From contig NZ_CP034791.1 of the NCBI RefSeq assembly GCF_003999255.1, positions 393,501 to 457,500 on the forward strand: DNA of 64,000 nt, in the 5' to 3' direction. The notes under the pieces are model-generated. The model saw nothing but the letters and a program-made list of their open reading frames with translations, did not search any database and was not told where the DNA came from. Positions 36,614 through 45,620 of this stretch are shown here, one piece after another. The position numbers and the translations under genes are program-made. Numbering within the stretch: position 1 is the first letter of the stretch; the number at the start of each line of letters is the position of its first letter. Source of the DNA: Caldicellulosiruptor changbaiensis (GTDB taxonomy: Bacteria; Bacillota; Thermoanaerobacteria; Caldicellulosiruptorales; Caldicellulosiruptoraceae).

Positions 36614-36828
36614 TTGTTCTCTTCACTTTTAGGTTTATCCAGTGCAACTAATTCTTCACTGTGGTGATGTTGATGGAACTGGTGATCTTTGGGGTCAGAC
36701 GCTTTTTGGGTTTCATTGCTGTGGTGGTCATGGCCGTGGCAACCTCTTCCCATCATTGCTTTGTGCATAAAAATGTGTGCAAGCAAACAGCTACTTATTG
36801 CAAGAAGTATAAGCAGTGCCTCTTTCAT
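36610..36828 (-). CDS. Histidine-rich single-pass mini-protein
   Basis: 72 residues. One hydrophobic N-terminal helix (ALLILLAISSCLLAHIFMH) is followed by a hydrophilic tail with about a dozen histidines (GRGCHGHDHHSNE, then HQFHQHHHSEE), one cysteine and several methionines. This looks like a membrane-tethered metal-binding tail; the topology is inferred. GGGAGGGGG precedes the ATG. It is the last gene of the operon that contains CcdA, and lies 23 bases after the spermidine-synthase-like gene. No named family was recognised; metal binding (Cu, Zn, Ni) is inferred from composition. Confidence 0.72.
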   Translation of the reverse strand: MKEALLILLAISSCLLAHIFMHKAMMGRGCHGHDHHSNETQKASDPKDHQFHQHHHSEELVALDKPKSEENK

Positions 36829-36851
36829 CCCTAAATTCCCCCTCCCGTTTT

Positions 36852-39110
36852 TTATTTAGCAATTACCAAATTTCTATTTTGTAAACTTATAAACCCATAT
36901 AAAATAGCTCCTGCAAGCATGGCAATGGTAAATCCAAACTCCATTGAAAGCATAATTGATAAAACTGAGCCTATAACTGACATTGCACCATTGAGTCCCC
37001 ACATCACAGGAATTGTTTTGCTTTTCTTTTTATTTTCGCTTAATATCTTTATACCTCTTGGGAACGGCATTCCCATGAAAAAGCCTTGAATCATAACCAC
37101 TATGGCTGCAATTAGTATTTTGTTGACTAAACTAAAATTGGAGGTCACTTTGAATATTGAGTTTAAAGAGAATATTAGACCAATATTTATTACCATGACC
37201 AAAAGAGTAGGTAAGTATATTCTATTTGACAGATTGTTAAACACCTTTGCATTGCTAAAATGTGCACCTATTCCGCTGCCAATCAAAAGCCCAGCAAGTA
37301 CATAATTGAAGGCAATTACTGGATGACCCAAGTATAGAATAAATTTTTGAATAAGCGGAATCTCAATTAGCATGTATCCTATTCCTAAGCTTGAAAAATA
37401 CAAAGAAGGTTTGAACGCTTTTTCTTGGGAGATAATTGGTGTAAATAGAATTATGCTTCCCAGAAGTATGAAAAAGAAGATAAATACCAGCACAGGTGAA
37501 ACACCTTTGCTAAAGTCATAGAAGTATGGCTTGTCGTCTGTTGCAGGTGTTGCGCTAAATGAAAATCCGTTTTCGAACTCTACTAAAGTCAAATGTCCTT
37601 GCTTTATGTGATAAAGTGGTCCCTTGTCATTAACATAAGGAATATAAAGCGGGACAATCTTTCCTTTGTCTGCAGTCTCTTTTAATTTCTTGCTTTCAAG
37701 TTGTGAAAAAGGCTTGTTTTTTACAATGATCATTGGATAATGAATATGTTCATTGCCGTTCATTAGTTGAATTTCTTTGGTGAAGATAGCCATATACTTT
37801 GGAGCTTCTTTGATTGATATACCTCTTTTATTCAGTACGCGCAAAATAGTTGCTATCAGTTTGCTCATATCCTCTTTGTCGTGAGCTAAAAAGGCGAGTT
37901 TTCCATTATCTGTTAAGTGGCTCCTATAGTCCTCAAGAGCTTCAACTGTAAACAGATAGTTTTCTGAAAGAGCATAACCTATGTTTTGGGATGCATTTGT
38001 CATGACCAGTGCTAAGAATATCACATCATATTTTTCTTTAGATTTTCTTACAAAATTTCTACCATCTTCACCATAGATTTTTACTTCTGGCCTGTTGTAG
38101 ATATCTCCATTGAACTCTTTAAAGTGCCTTACAGCGTCAATACTTGATGTATTTATTTCGACTCCAGTTATTTCTTTGCTATTCCCAGCCAAGGCATAGA
38201 GAATATCCCTACCCCCACCAGGCCCAATTATCAACGTTTTATGATTGTTTCCAAAAGAAAAAGGCAGATATTCAATGTCATCTTTATATTTGCTCAAGCT
38301 ACTTTTTTTACCGTCAAATCTATACATAGGTGCATTTGCTGTTCCATCAATTGTTACTATCATTTCATCGTTATCACCTTCTACTTTAATGACATCTGTT
38401 CGTGAAAATGCATTCCATTTAGTGTAGACAATCTTAGCTTTTTGGTTTGACTTTGCAATAGTGCCAAGTGTTTTTGTTTTGTTTGTGATAAATCCAATAA
38501 AGTTTTGTTCAATTGAATATACGTACCTGTTTGGGATAAAGAGCGCTAACATGAAAAGAATCAATACACCAATACCACCAAGCAAAGTTTTCTTTTTTAG
38601 CTGCATAGTGAGAAGCAGCCAAGCTATTACTGAAATAACACAAATCAAAATTACAGACCGATATATTCCAAGATTGTTAAGTAGAAGCAACACAATTATA
38701 CTGCCAAATCCTGAGCCTATGAGGTCTGCAAAATATAGCTTGTTGCTTATTTTTCCAAACTGCTCAAATACATTAGAGAAAAAGTAACCACCTGCTACAA
38801 AAGGTAATGTGGCCAGAATTAAATAAATCAATACGTTGTTTTGAAACGGCAATACATATATGATTACCAGTGAAAATATGTACGAGATAGATAGAAGAAA
38901 TAAGGCCTTAACCAATGAATGAGTTTTTAAATTTTCACTTTTTTGACGCTGATTGTAAGCTATTATTCCACCTATTCCAAGCCCAAATATAGCAAATGAT
39001 GTAATTAAAAAGGTATAATGATACCAAAATAAGGCAGAATATATTCGATTTAAAATGACCTGATATATGAACAATGAAATTGATGCTAAACTTATAACAA
39101 CTAAAGTCAC
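36852..39110 (-). CDS. Membrane-fused spermidine-synthase-like protein
   Basis: 752 residues. Residues 1-210 and 520-750 are blocks of membrane helices; between them lies a soluble spermidine-synthase-like Rossmann domain (LIIGPGGGRDILYALAG, KEITGVEINTSSIDAV, GEDGRNFVRKSKEKYDVIFL). Such fusions occur widely in bacteria but their substrates are mostly unknown; amine transfer from decarboxylated SAM or another nucleophile is assumed. An ATG at 39125 opens the frame, yet GGAGG lies inside it and points to GTG 39110 as the start. It is between ccdA and the His-rich gene in one operon. Confidence 0.8.
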   Translation of the reverse strand: MTLVVISLASISLFIYQVILNRIYSALFWYHYTFLITSFAIFGLGIGGIIAYNQRQKSENLKTHSLVKALFLLSISYIFSLVIIYVLPFQNNVLIYLILATLPFVAGGYFFSNVFEQFGKISNKLYFADLIGSGFGSIIVLLLLNNLGIYRSVILICVISVIAWLLLTMQLKKKTLLGGIGVLILFMLALFIPNRYVYSIEQNFIGFITNKTKTLGTIAKSNQKAKIVYTKWNAFSRTDVIKVEGDNDEMIVTIDGTANAPMYRFDGKKSSLSKYKDDIEYLPFSFGNNHKTLIIGPGGGRDILYALAGNSKEITGVEINTSSIDAVRHFKEFNGDIYNRPEVKIYGEDGRNFVRKSKEKYDVIFLALVMTNASQNIGYALSENYLFTVEALEDYRSHLTDNGKLAFLAHDKEDMSKLIATILRVLNKRGISIKEAPKYMAIFTKEIQLMNGNEHIHYPMIIVKNKPFSQLESKKLKETADKGKIVPLYIPYVNDKGPLYHIKQGHLTLVEFENGFSFSATPATDDKPYFYDFSKGVSPVLVFIFFFILLGSIILFTPIISQEKAFKPSLYFSSLGIGYMLIEIPLIQKFILYLGHPVIAFNYVLAGLLIGSGIGAHFSNAKVFNNLSNRIYLPTLLVMVINIGLIFSLNSIFKVTSNFSLVNKILIAAIVVMIQGFFMGMPFPRGIKILSENKKKSKTIPVMWGLNGAMSVIGSVLSIMLSMEFGFTIAMLAGAILYGFISLQNRNLVIAK

Positions 39111-39146
39111 TTTTATTTCCTCCATTATTACAATTTTTCATATCTA

Positions 39147-39878
39147 TTACATTCCAAATGGCAATTTATAAGGTAGTAGCCTGCTAAAAATTGCTGTCAA
39201 GTCTTGGAGTTTGTTTAAAAACATCACAATGCCAAGGAAAATGAGAGTAGCTCCTGCAACTGTGCAGATAGCATTTTGGAATTTCTTTGCCCTTTTTATG
39301 GCATTAATTGCGTGAGGTAGATAATAACCAACAAGCAAATACGGTATTGCAAGACCTAAGGAAAATAATAACATGATTGTCATGCCTACAAAGGCACTTT
39401 TTGTGGTTGTGGTATATATCAATATGGAGTATAAAATTGGCCCGATGCAATGGGAACATACTATAGCAAAAAACAGACCTATTAAGAAAGTAGTAAAATA
39501 TCTTGATGGTGTCTTGATGTTATCTGCACTATATTTATTCAAAAATGAAAAATTTAGATTTAGCAGACCAATCAGATTTAGTCCCATTATTATGGTTATT
39601 GCCCCACCTATTTTATTCATTATCGTGGTGTAACCACTTAGCCATCTGCCAATACTTCCTCCTAAAGCCCCTGCGATTGTAAAAACAAGTGTAAAGGCAG
39701 ATACAAATATAAAGGTATTTATAAGTATAAATTTTCTCATTCTTTTGTGAACTTCTATATCCTTCAAATCTCTAACCGAAACACCTGTAATAAGTGAAAA
39801 ATATACACTTATCATAGGTATTATGCAGGGGGAAAAGAAAGATGCTAAGCCTGCTGCAAAAGGTAGTAAATAAGCCAC
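39147..39878 (-). CDS. ccdA: CcdA/DsbD-type thiol-redox membrane protein
   Basis: 243 residues, about six membrane helices. The paired cysteines of the family are visible in SFFSPCIIPMISVYF and in IVCSHCIGPILYSIL. CcdA proteins carry reducing power from cytoplasmic thioredoxin across the membrane to extracytoplasmic thiol proteins, for cytochrome c maturation or for reducing metal-binding proteins. No cytochrome c genes are nearby, so a role in keeping the envelope proteins of this operon reduced is more likely. GTG start with AGGAGG upstream; 14 bases after the preceding gene. Confidence 0.87.
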   Translation of the reverse strand: MAYLLPFAAGLASFFSPCIIPMISVYFSLITGVSVRDLKDIEVHKRMRKFILINTFIFVSAFTLVFTIAGALGGSIGRWLSGYTTIMNKIGGAITIIMGLNLIGLLNLNFSFLNKYSADNIKTPSRYFTTFLIGLFFAIVCSHCIGPILYSILIYTTTTKSAFVGMTIMLLFSLGLAIPYLLVGYYLPHAINAIKRAKKFQNAICTVAGATLIFLGIVMFLNKLQDLTAIFSRLLPYKLPFGM

Positions 39879-39892
39879 TTTTATAGATCCTC

Positions 39893-40429
39893 CTAATTTA
39901 AAAACTTCTTATCCCACCTATAAATTCTCGATTTGACACCTCCAATATTTTGTAACTCCAATTGGATATATTTGGTTTTAGATGTAATAAGGTTTTTACC
40001 ATTTATTTTTTTTGGTATTTTGATATATGCCATGACGTGATGCCCTGAACCCTCAATTCGCCATGTTGCTTTTTTAACTTTTATACCTTCACTCGTGATA
40101 AACAATATTTTTCCGCTAAGATTGAGTGTGGACAAATCAACTTGATGATTGTCAAAAAACACCTCAAATACCAGGTTGTCTTTGTCATCTTTTATAGGAT
40201 TTAGATATCTTACCCCGACTGTAATGAATCCTTCACTGTTTATTATCAGAGGATCTGCTAACTTGTTTTTAGAACTTGTACTTTGTTTCAAATCCTGCTG
40301 ATAAGTAGTTTTAGTCTGCGTATTACTTTGTTTCTTTTGTTGGGAAATTATAGCCTCAACATACAGCGAAGATACTACAAATGCAAAAAGTAGAGCAATC
40401 ACAATTATTCTTTTTGTCTTCTTGGTCAT
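39893..40429 (-). CDS. Anchored extracytoplasmic protein of unknown function
   Basis: 178 residues. After a basic start there is one hydrophobic helix (IIVIALLFAFVVSSLYVEA), a Gln/Ser/Thr-rich linker of about 40 residues, then a beta-rich domain of 100 residues with GSGHHVMAYIKIP. The His-His-x-Met group could bind metal, but this is only a suggestion. It is the first gene of the operon with ccdA and is placed behind the promoter and 11-bp repeats. The longer frame from 40498 was rejected because AAGGGGG lies before ATG 40429. No family was recognised. Confidence 0.7.
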   Translation of the reverse strand: MTKKTKRIIVIALLFAFVVSSLYVEAIISQQKKQSNTQTKTTYQQDLKQSTSSKNKLADPLIINSEGFITVGVRYLNPIKDDKDNLVFEVFFDNHQVDLSTLNLSGKILFITSEGIKVKKATWRIEGSGHHVMAYIKIPKKINGKNLITSKTKYIQLELQNIGGVKSRIYRWDKKFLN

Positions 40430-40546
40430 CAAAACATTTCCCCCTTTGCATTCTGACTTAGGATCAAACAACATTTTTAAAGAGACAACTTTTCTCATTA
40501 AATTTAAAGTAAACCTATTTATTTACTCGGAATTCTTATATAAATT

Positions 40547-40574
40547 ATTTTATCAGAGGTAATTTAAAAGTCAA
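40547..40574 (-). promoter_or_regulatory. Promoter of the envelope operon
   Basis: On the minus strand TTGACT (40569-40574) and TAAAAT (40547-40552) are 16 bases apart. The 11-bp repeat array begins five bases upstream of the -35 element. Confidence 0.7.
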
Positions 40575-40579
40575 TTGAC

Positions 40580-40623
40580 TTAACAAATTCTTTACAAATT
40601 CTTTGCAATTTATTTACACATTC
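40580..40623 (+). repeat. Four tandem 11-bp repeats, probable response-regulator binding array
   Basis: TTAACAAATTC, TTTACAAATTC, TTTGCAATTTA and TTTACACATTC follow one another without gaps. An 11-bp period is the hallmark of OmpR/PhoB-type binding. The same pattern, on the opposite strand, occurs at 44851-44872 next to a response regulator gene. Confidence 0.7.
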
Positions 40624-40791
40624 AGATGAAGGAATATTGAACTTAAGTGTTTGTAAAGTGGTAGAATAATTTAAAGAGTAATTTCGATAGGGTGGGTTGG
40701 AAACAATATTGGTATAATTTAGCAGAATTTGTGAAGAAGCCAAAAATCATGAAGCGAATGGTAAACATATTGAAAGGAAAGGAGAGAATAT

Positions 40792-41415
40792 ATGAAAGAC
40801 AAAACAGAGATAATCAGGAAAAGATATGATAGAGCTGCTAAATACTATGATGCTATTGAAAATATGATGGAGAAAAAGTGGTTTTCACAGTGGAGAAAGT
40901 TACTATTTAGATATGTAAAAGGCCCTAAGGTTTTAGAAGTGGGTGTTGGCACAGGTAAAAATATGCCTTACTATAGTCAAGATTGGGAGATAGTTGCAAT
41001 AGATTTTAGCCCCAAGATGCTTGAAAAAGCAAAAGAAAGATCTGCAAAATTAAATTTGCAAGTAGACTTAAGACTTATGGATGTTCAAAATTTGGAATTT
41101 AGTGATAACTCTTTCGATGCAGTTGTAACGGCCTGTGTATTTTGTTCGGTGCCAGATCCAATTTTGGGGTTGAAAGAAATTCACAGGGTATTAAAAGGTG
41201 ATGGAGTACTGGTAATGCTTGAACATGTTCGAAGCAAAAAAGAGCCAATAGGCAAAATAATGGATATATTAAATCCCTTGGTTGTTAGGCTTTATGGTGC
41301 TAATATAAATAGAAATACAGTGGAGAATGTTAAAAAAGCTGAATTTGAAATAGTTGAGGAAAAGAACTTGCTATCTGATATTGTAAAACTGATTATTGCA
41401 AAGCCTATAAAATAA
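40792..41415 (+). CDS. Class I SAM-dependent methyltransferase
   Basis: 207 residues. VLEVGVGTGKNMPYY is the SAM-binding glycine loop, IVAIDFSPKMLEKAKE the acidic loop, and DNSFDAVVTACVFCSVPDP the post-motif region. The overall pattern follows UbiE/phospholipid N-methyltransferase-like enzymes, with an amphipathic C-terminal region (IMDILNPLVVRLYGA). Substrate cannot be told. It is transcribed away from the envelope operon, sharing the upstream region with the 11-bp repeats, so coregulation is possible. Start ATG follows GAAAGGAAAGGAG. Confidence 0.87.
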   Translation: MKDKTEIIRKRYDRAAKYYDAIENMMEKKWFSQWRKLLFRYVKGPKVLEVGVGTGKNMPYYSQDWEIVAIDFSPKMLEKAKERSAKLNLQVDLRLMDVQNLEFSDNSFDAVVTACVFCSVPDPILGLKEIHRVLKGDGVLVMLEHVRSKKEPIGKIMDILNPLVVRLYGANINRNTVENVKKAEFEIVEEKNLLSDIVKLIIAKPIK

Positions 41416-41446
41416 AGGGATTGGGTTTATTTGCCCAACCCCTTTT
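41414..41446. terminator. Bidirectional terminator
   Basis: AAAGGGATTGGG and CCCAACCCCTTT form a stem with one mismatch, with T-runs on both strands, between the convergent methyltransferase and chemoreceptor genes. Confidence 0.75.
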
Positions 41447-41453
41447 ATCTTCT

Positions 41454-42731
41454 TTATCTGATCTTGTACTTCTTTAGCCTTTTGTCAAGCTCGTCAACAA
41501 GCTTTTGCAAGGATTGTGCCGAGTATTTCATCTCGTTTATAGAATTTAACTGGTTTTCAACAGTTGCAGCAACTTCTTGTGATGCGGCAGCTGTTTCTTC
41601 AGAAACTGAGGATATGCTTTCAATTGCTCTTATAACAGCATTTCTTGCCTCTTCCATTCTATTTAGAGCTTCTTTTACAACCTGCGTCTTTTCAACAATT
41701 GCATTGATTTCATCAGAGATCTTTCCGAAAGAATGCTGGGACTCAATAACAGCATCTCGTTGACCAAGTGCTGCTGCCTTGATTTCGTCAATAATCTTGA
41801 TTGTATTTTCTGTTTCACTTAAAATAACATCCACTATTGAATTTATCTCATCTGCTGCTTTTTTGCTCTGGTCCGCAAGTTTTCTTACCTCGTCAGCAAC
41901 AACCGCAAAACCTTTGCCTGCCTCGCCTGCTCTTGCTGCTTCAATTGCAGCGTTCAAGGCTAAGAGGTTTGTTTGCTCAGCAATTGTATTTATTACCTCA
42001 ACAAAGTTGGATATGGTCTTAATTCTCTCGACGAATGTCATGATTGTTTCAATTACCTTCTCAGCGGTTGAAAGAGCAACTTCGCTCTTTTCACGAAGAT
42101 CATTCATTTTTTCAATTCCGTCTTTGTTAAGAGTCTCGATTTTATTTGTTTCTTCAATTACGGCATTATAACTTTCTGAAACTGCATTGAGCTGTTCAGA
42201 GAGATTATTTACTAAAAGAACGCCATGCTGCGCTTCTTCTGCCTGCTGTGAAGCACCTTTTGCAATTTCTTCAACTGTCTTTGCAATTTCTTCAATTGCA
42301 GCTGCTGCATCTTCAGATGTCTTTGTGACCTTCTTTGATGCCCCAACTATTGCATTTGATAGGTTAAAAAACTCTTCAATCAGAAGTTTTATGTCAGAAA
42401 GTACAACGTTTACACTTGATGCAACTCTTTGGATATTCCCGAATTCCTTTGATGAGATGAGTTTGCTATAGTCTCCGTTCTTGATAACTTCCAGAGTATT
42501 TTCAAGCTTTGTAATCATCTTATTCATTTCATAGCGGATCATAAAAGCTGTTATTGCAAGTGTTAGAATAAACGTGATTGTTGCAACTACGATGCTGTAA
42601 AGTTTTAGATTGACTGTTGGCATTATAATTCCAAGAAGAATGTCAAGAATGATTATAAACGCAAGTGCAACATATGTAAGACTTATAACTCCTTTTTTTA
42701 CAGATTCATTCCCATTGCTTTTTGGTGGCAT
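41454..42731 (-). CDS. Methyl-accepting chemotaxis protein without a large sensor domain
   Basis: 425 residues. Two adjacent membrane helices lie in residues 15-70 with only a few residues between them, so there is no periplasmic sensor domain. A HAMP-like segment and a long coiled coil follow. The signalling hairpin is canonical: [20 protein letters not shown] followed by [17 protein letters not shown]. It probably senses membrane or cytoplasmic conditions and signals to CheA. AAGGAG before ATG 42731 decides the start over GTG 42740. Single gene, convergent with the methyltransferase. Confidence 0.93.
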   Translation of the reverse strand: MPPKSNGNESVKKGVISLTYVALAFIIILDILLGIIMPTVNLKLYSIVVATITFILTLAITAFMIRYEMNKMITKLENTLEVIKNGDYSKLISSKEFGNIQRVASSVNVVLSDIKLLIEEFFNLSNAIVGASKKVTKTSEDAAAAIEEIAKTVEEIAKGASQQAEEAQHGVLLVNNLSEQLNAVSESYNAVIEETNKIETLNKDGIEKMNDLREKSEVALSTAEKVIETIMTFVERIKTISNFVEVINTIAEQTNLLALNAAIEAARAGEAGKGFAVVADEVRKLADQSKKAADEINSIVDVILSETENTIKIIDEIKAAALGQRDAVIESQHSFGKISDEINAIVEKTQVVKEALNRMEEARNAVIRAIESISSVSEETAAASQEVAATVENQLNSINEMKYSAQSLQKLVDELDKRLKKYKIR

Positions 42732-42904
42732 TGACTTCACTCCTTATCCCATAAATTTCTTCCTTATACCATCTATTATAATACAAGATGTTAACTTTTT
42801 GCTAATATTTCTTTCAAAAAAGTTGTTTTTCGTGTTTAAATGACATCTAAGAATTGAATACTACTATAATAAAAGCTCAAAAAAGTTCAAAGGAGCACAA
42901 AATA

Positions 42905-44152
42905 ATGGAGAAATTTATAATAAGCGGAGGGAAAAAACTTATTGGAAGTGTTAAAGTTCACTCTTCAAAGAATGCAATTCTGCCAATCTTGGCAGCTTCA
43001 ATTTTAGCAGAGGATAATATTTATCTACATGATATTCCTATGTTGGAAGATATAAAAATCATGATAGAGATACTTCGCCACTGCGGATGTGAGGTAAAAA
43101 ATACTGATGAAACATTGGTTGTAAAACCAAATGTTGTAAATAATGATATCAATATTGACATGGTAAACAAACTCAGGGCTTCTGTTCTTTTGCTGGGAAG
43201 TATGCTTGCACGCTACAACAAAGTTATATTAGGTATGCCAGGGGGTTGTAACATTGGCACAAGGCCGATAGACCTTCATATAAAAGGGCTTTCAAAACTT
43301 GGGGCGGAGATAAAGTTAAATCAAGGATACATTGAAGCAAAAGTGAAAAAGCTAAAAGGAGAAAAGATATATCTTGACTTTCCGTCAGTTGGGGCAACTG
43401 AGAATATTATGATTGCAGCAGTTTTAGCAGAAGGCGAGACCATTATAGAAAACGCAGCCACAGAGCCAGAGGTTGTTTGTCTTGCAAATTTCTTAAGCTC
43501 AATGGGTGCAAAGATATATGGTGCTGGGACTGACACAATAAGGATTTTGGGAGTGGACAAGCTTAAAAGTGCCTCTTTTACTCCAATTCCAGACAGAATC
43601 GAAGCCGGCACATACATGGTAATGGCAGCTGTGTGTGGCACTGAAGTTGAAATTACAAATGTGGTTATTGAACACATAAGGTCTATAATTGCTAAGTTTA
43701 AAGAGTGCAATATAAAAGTTGTTGAAGGTGAAAATGCTGTTAGGGTTATTTCAACAGACAGGATAATGCCAACAGATATAAAGACCTTGCCATACCCGGG
43801 GTTTCCTACAGATATGCAAGCCCCAATGATGAGTATGTTAACCATAGCAAAAGGGACAAGCACCGTTGTTGAGACAATTTTTGAAAATAGATTTTTACAT
43901 GTAGGTGAACTTTTGAAAATGGGGGCTAACATAAAATTAGAGGGAAGAGTAGCGGTTGTAGAAGGAGTGAAAAAGCTTTCTTCTGCAAAGCTTGAAGCAA
44001 AGGATTTGCGAGGCGGAGCAGCACTTGTAATAGCAGCTTTGATGGCAGATGGAGTAAGCGAAATAGAAGGGGTTCAGCACATTGACAGGGGGTATTTTGA
44101 GTTAGATAGAAATGTCCTGAGACTTGGGGGAGATATAAAAAGAATAGTTTAA
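42905..44152 (+). CDS. murA: UDP-N-acetylglucosamine 1-carboxyvinyltransferase
   Basis: 415 residues of the EPSP-synthase-like fold. The N-terminal SKNAILPILAASIL, the catalytic cysteine loop MPGGCNIGTRPIDLHIKGL, the substrate-binding PYPGFPTDMQAP and the C-terminal DLRGGAALVIAALMADG are all typical. It transfers enolpyruvate to UDP-GlcNAc, the first committed peptidoglycan step. The Cys at the fosfomycin target position is present. AAAGGAG before ATG 42905 is the start; the frame extends to 42854 without a site. Gram-positive genomes usually carry two murA copies. Confidence 0.96.
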   Translation: MEKFIISGGKKLIGSVKVHSSKNAILPILAASILAEDNIYLHDIPMLEDIKIMIEILRHCGCEVKNTDETLVVKPNVVNNDINIDMVNKLRASVLLLGSMLARYNKVILGMPGGCNIGTRPIDLHIKGLSKLGAEIKLNQGYIEAKVKKLKGEKIYLDFPSVGATENIMIAAVLAEGETIIENAATEPEVVCLANFLSSMGAKIYGAGTDTIRILGVDKLKSASFTPIPDRIEAGTYMVMAAVCGTEVEITNVVIEHIRSIIAKFKECNIKVVEGENAVRVISTDRIMPTDIKTLPYPGFPTDMQAPMMSMLTIAKGTSTVVETIFENRFLHVGELLKMGANIKLEGRVAVVEGVKKLSSAKLEAKDLRGGAALVIAALMADGVSEIEGVQHIDRGYFELDRNVLRLGGDIKRIV

Positions 44153-44174
44153 ACTAAAAAAATTTTTAAAAGAA

Positions 44175-44219
44175 AAAGCCTGTCTGCTTTGCTTTTTGCA
44201 GACAGGCTATTATTTTTTT
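44175..44219 (+). terminator. Intrinsic terminator of murA
   Basis: AGCCTGTCTGC pairs with GCAGACAGGCT around a T-rich loop, followed by ATTATTTTTTT. Confidence 0.9.
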
Positions 44220-44236
44220 GCTGTGAAATTGCTCAA

Positions 44237-44770
44237 TTAATATCCCATCATGCCTCCAAAGCCAGAACTCATCATTCCGCCGCCATGTCCAAAACCCATC
44301 ATTCCGCCATAACCAGATCCATTGTTTGACCAGTTTAAAATGTTTTCAATGCAATATTGAATATTTATTTGAAAATGATTCTTTAAGAACTCAGCTTGCT
44401 GTTGTGTTATTTTTCCATCTTTTAAAAGTTTGTCAATTTCAGCAACCCTCAAGTCGTACAACTTCTTTTTGAACTGGTCAACTGTTAATTTCTTTTCTTT
44501 AAGAATATCATTTATAGTTTTACCACTCTGTAATTTTTTGACAAGTTCATCAACTGAAATGCCCAAGGCTTTTGCAGCAAGTTCTTGCATATTCACATGC
44601 ATCCCTACACTATATCCACCGCAGCCTGTATTTTGTTGCTGTGCAACTGCTGTAGTTTTAACTGCTTTTTGAGCGGAGCTTGTTTGCACTCCTTTAGCAA
44701 GAACAAGTGTGAATGTGAGAGCAAGCGCTAATACTAAACTAATACCTAATATTGATTTTAAGAATTTCAT
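44237..44770 (-). CDS. Secreted DUF2680-type protein with Met/Gly-rich tail
   Basis: 177 residues. Residues 1-30 are a signal peptide (ISLVLALALTFTLVLAKG). The middle is helical and carries DUF2680-like repeats (AKALGISVDELVKKLQSGK, EKKLTVDQFKKKLYDLR, LLKDGKITQQQAEFLKNHF). The last 35 residues are built from Gly, Met and His (MMGFGHGGGMM, GFGGMMGY), as in copper-binding tails. One Cys sits at each side of the helical part. It is divergent from the response regulator and has the same 11-bp repeats in its promoter region as the CcdA operon. Envelope metal handling is inferred. Confidence 0.78.
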   Translation of the reverse strand: MKFLKSILGISLVLALALTFTLVLAKGVQTSSAQKAVKTTAVAQQQNTGCGGYSVGMHVNMQELAAKALGISVDELVKKLQSGKTINDILKEKKLTVDQFKKKLYDLRVAEIDKLLKDGKITQQQAEFLKNHFQINIQYCIENILNWSNNGSGYGGMMGFGHGGGMMSSGFGGMMGY

Positions 44771-44850
44771 CTTTAATCAACCTCCCAAAAATTTAATTTG
44801 TTTTACATTTTATATGTTAAACTCTATTTGTAAGATGGGTATAAGCAAAG

Positions 44851-44872
44851 TGTAAAGAAATTGTAAAGAATA
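44851..44872 (-). repeat. Two tandem 11-bp repeats between DUF2680 and response regulator genes
   Basis: TGTAAAGAAAT and TGTAAAGAATA are adjacent; on the minus strand they read as TTTACA-type units like those at 40580-40623. A weaker third unit (TATAAGCAAAG, 44840-44850) adjoins. They lie 47-68 bases upstream of the predicted response-regulator transcript start and about 40 bases upstream of a TATAAA element of the DUF2680 gene. Confidence 0.68.
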
Positions 44873-44906
44873 ATTTTGAGCTTAACAAAAATCTATTTAG
44901 AAAAGA

Positions 44907-44912
44907 TATAAT
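44907..44912 (+). promoter_or_regulatory. -10 element of the two-component operon
   Basis: TATAAT with no good -35 (TTAACA at 19 bases), as expected for a promoter needing an activator; the 11-bp repeats lie just upstream. Confidence 0.55.
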
Positions 44913-44933
44913 ATAAAATAGGGTGGGTGAAAA

Positions 44934-45599
44934 ATGGCAAATATCTTAGTTGTTGAGGACCAGCAAGATTTAAATCAAATAATTACAAGGTTTTTGAAAA
45001 ATGGAGGATTTGAGGTTATAAACTCATACACTGCAAAAGATGCACTGAGTAAGTTAAATGAGGCTGACTTGATAATTCTTGATATTATGCTACCTGACAT
45101 GGAAGGGTATGAAGTATTGAAAGAAGCCAGCAAAAAAGGCATTCCCACAATAATATTAACCTCCAAGTCAGAAGAGTTTGACAAGTTAAAAGGTTTTGAG
45201 CTTGGGGCAGAAGACTATATCACAAAGCCATTTTCTATGCTTGAGCTGATTGCTCGTGTAAAGGTTGTCTTAAGGAGAGTTAAAGGTTTGGAAGAAAGTA
45301 TAAAGTTATTGAATGGTAAAGTAGAGATCTTCCCAAAAAAGTTTAAGCTCTTAGTAGATGGTGAAGATGTAAATCTTACACATAAAGAATTTGAGCTTTT
45401 ACTTTATTTGGCTAAAAACAAAGATTTGGTAAAGTCAAGAGATGAGATACTTGAAAAGGTTTGGGGTTTTGATTTTACTGGGGAGACTCGAACTGTGGAT
45501 GTCCACATAAAACAATTGAGAGAAAAGTTAAAAGACTACAAGTTTTTAATAAAGACAGTTTGGGGTGTGGGCTATAAACTTTCGGAGGATAAAGAATGA
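44934..45599 (+). CDS. OmpR/PhoB-family response regulator
   Basis: 221 residues. The receiver domain (1-115) has the acidic pocket in VVEDQQD, the phospho-acceptor Asp in IILDIMLPDMEGYE, and ILTSKSE and ITKPF as Thr/Ser and Lys switch residues. The C-terminal winged helix (130-220) holds LTHKEFELLLYLAKN and TVDVHIKQLREKLKD. It pairs with the kinase gene 21 bases downstream. Members of this family bind direct repeats with 11-bp spacing, matching the arrays at 40580 and 44851, so it probably regulates itself, the DUF2680 gene and the CcdA operon. Confidence 0.93.
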   Translation: MANILVVEDQQDLNQIITRFLKNGGFEVINSYTAKDALSKLNEADLIILDIMLPDMEGYEVLKEASKKGIPTIILTSKSEEFDKLKGFELGAEDYITKPFSMLELIARVKVVLRRVKGLEESIKLLNGKVEIFPKKFKLLVDGEDVNLTHKEFELLLYLAKNKDLVKSRDEILEKVWGFDFTGETRTVDVHIKQLREKLKDYKFLIKTVWGVGYKLSEDKE

Positions 45600-45620
45600 T
45601 TGAAAGGATGTTAAAACAAG

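Noticed and set aside
40580..40623. Array read as a simple AT-rich satellite or replication iteron
   Set aside because: Only four units, placed exactly upstream of a promoter, with a similar pair beside a response regulator gene; a regulatory array explains it better.
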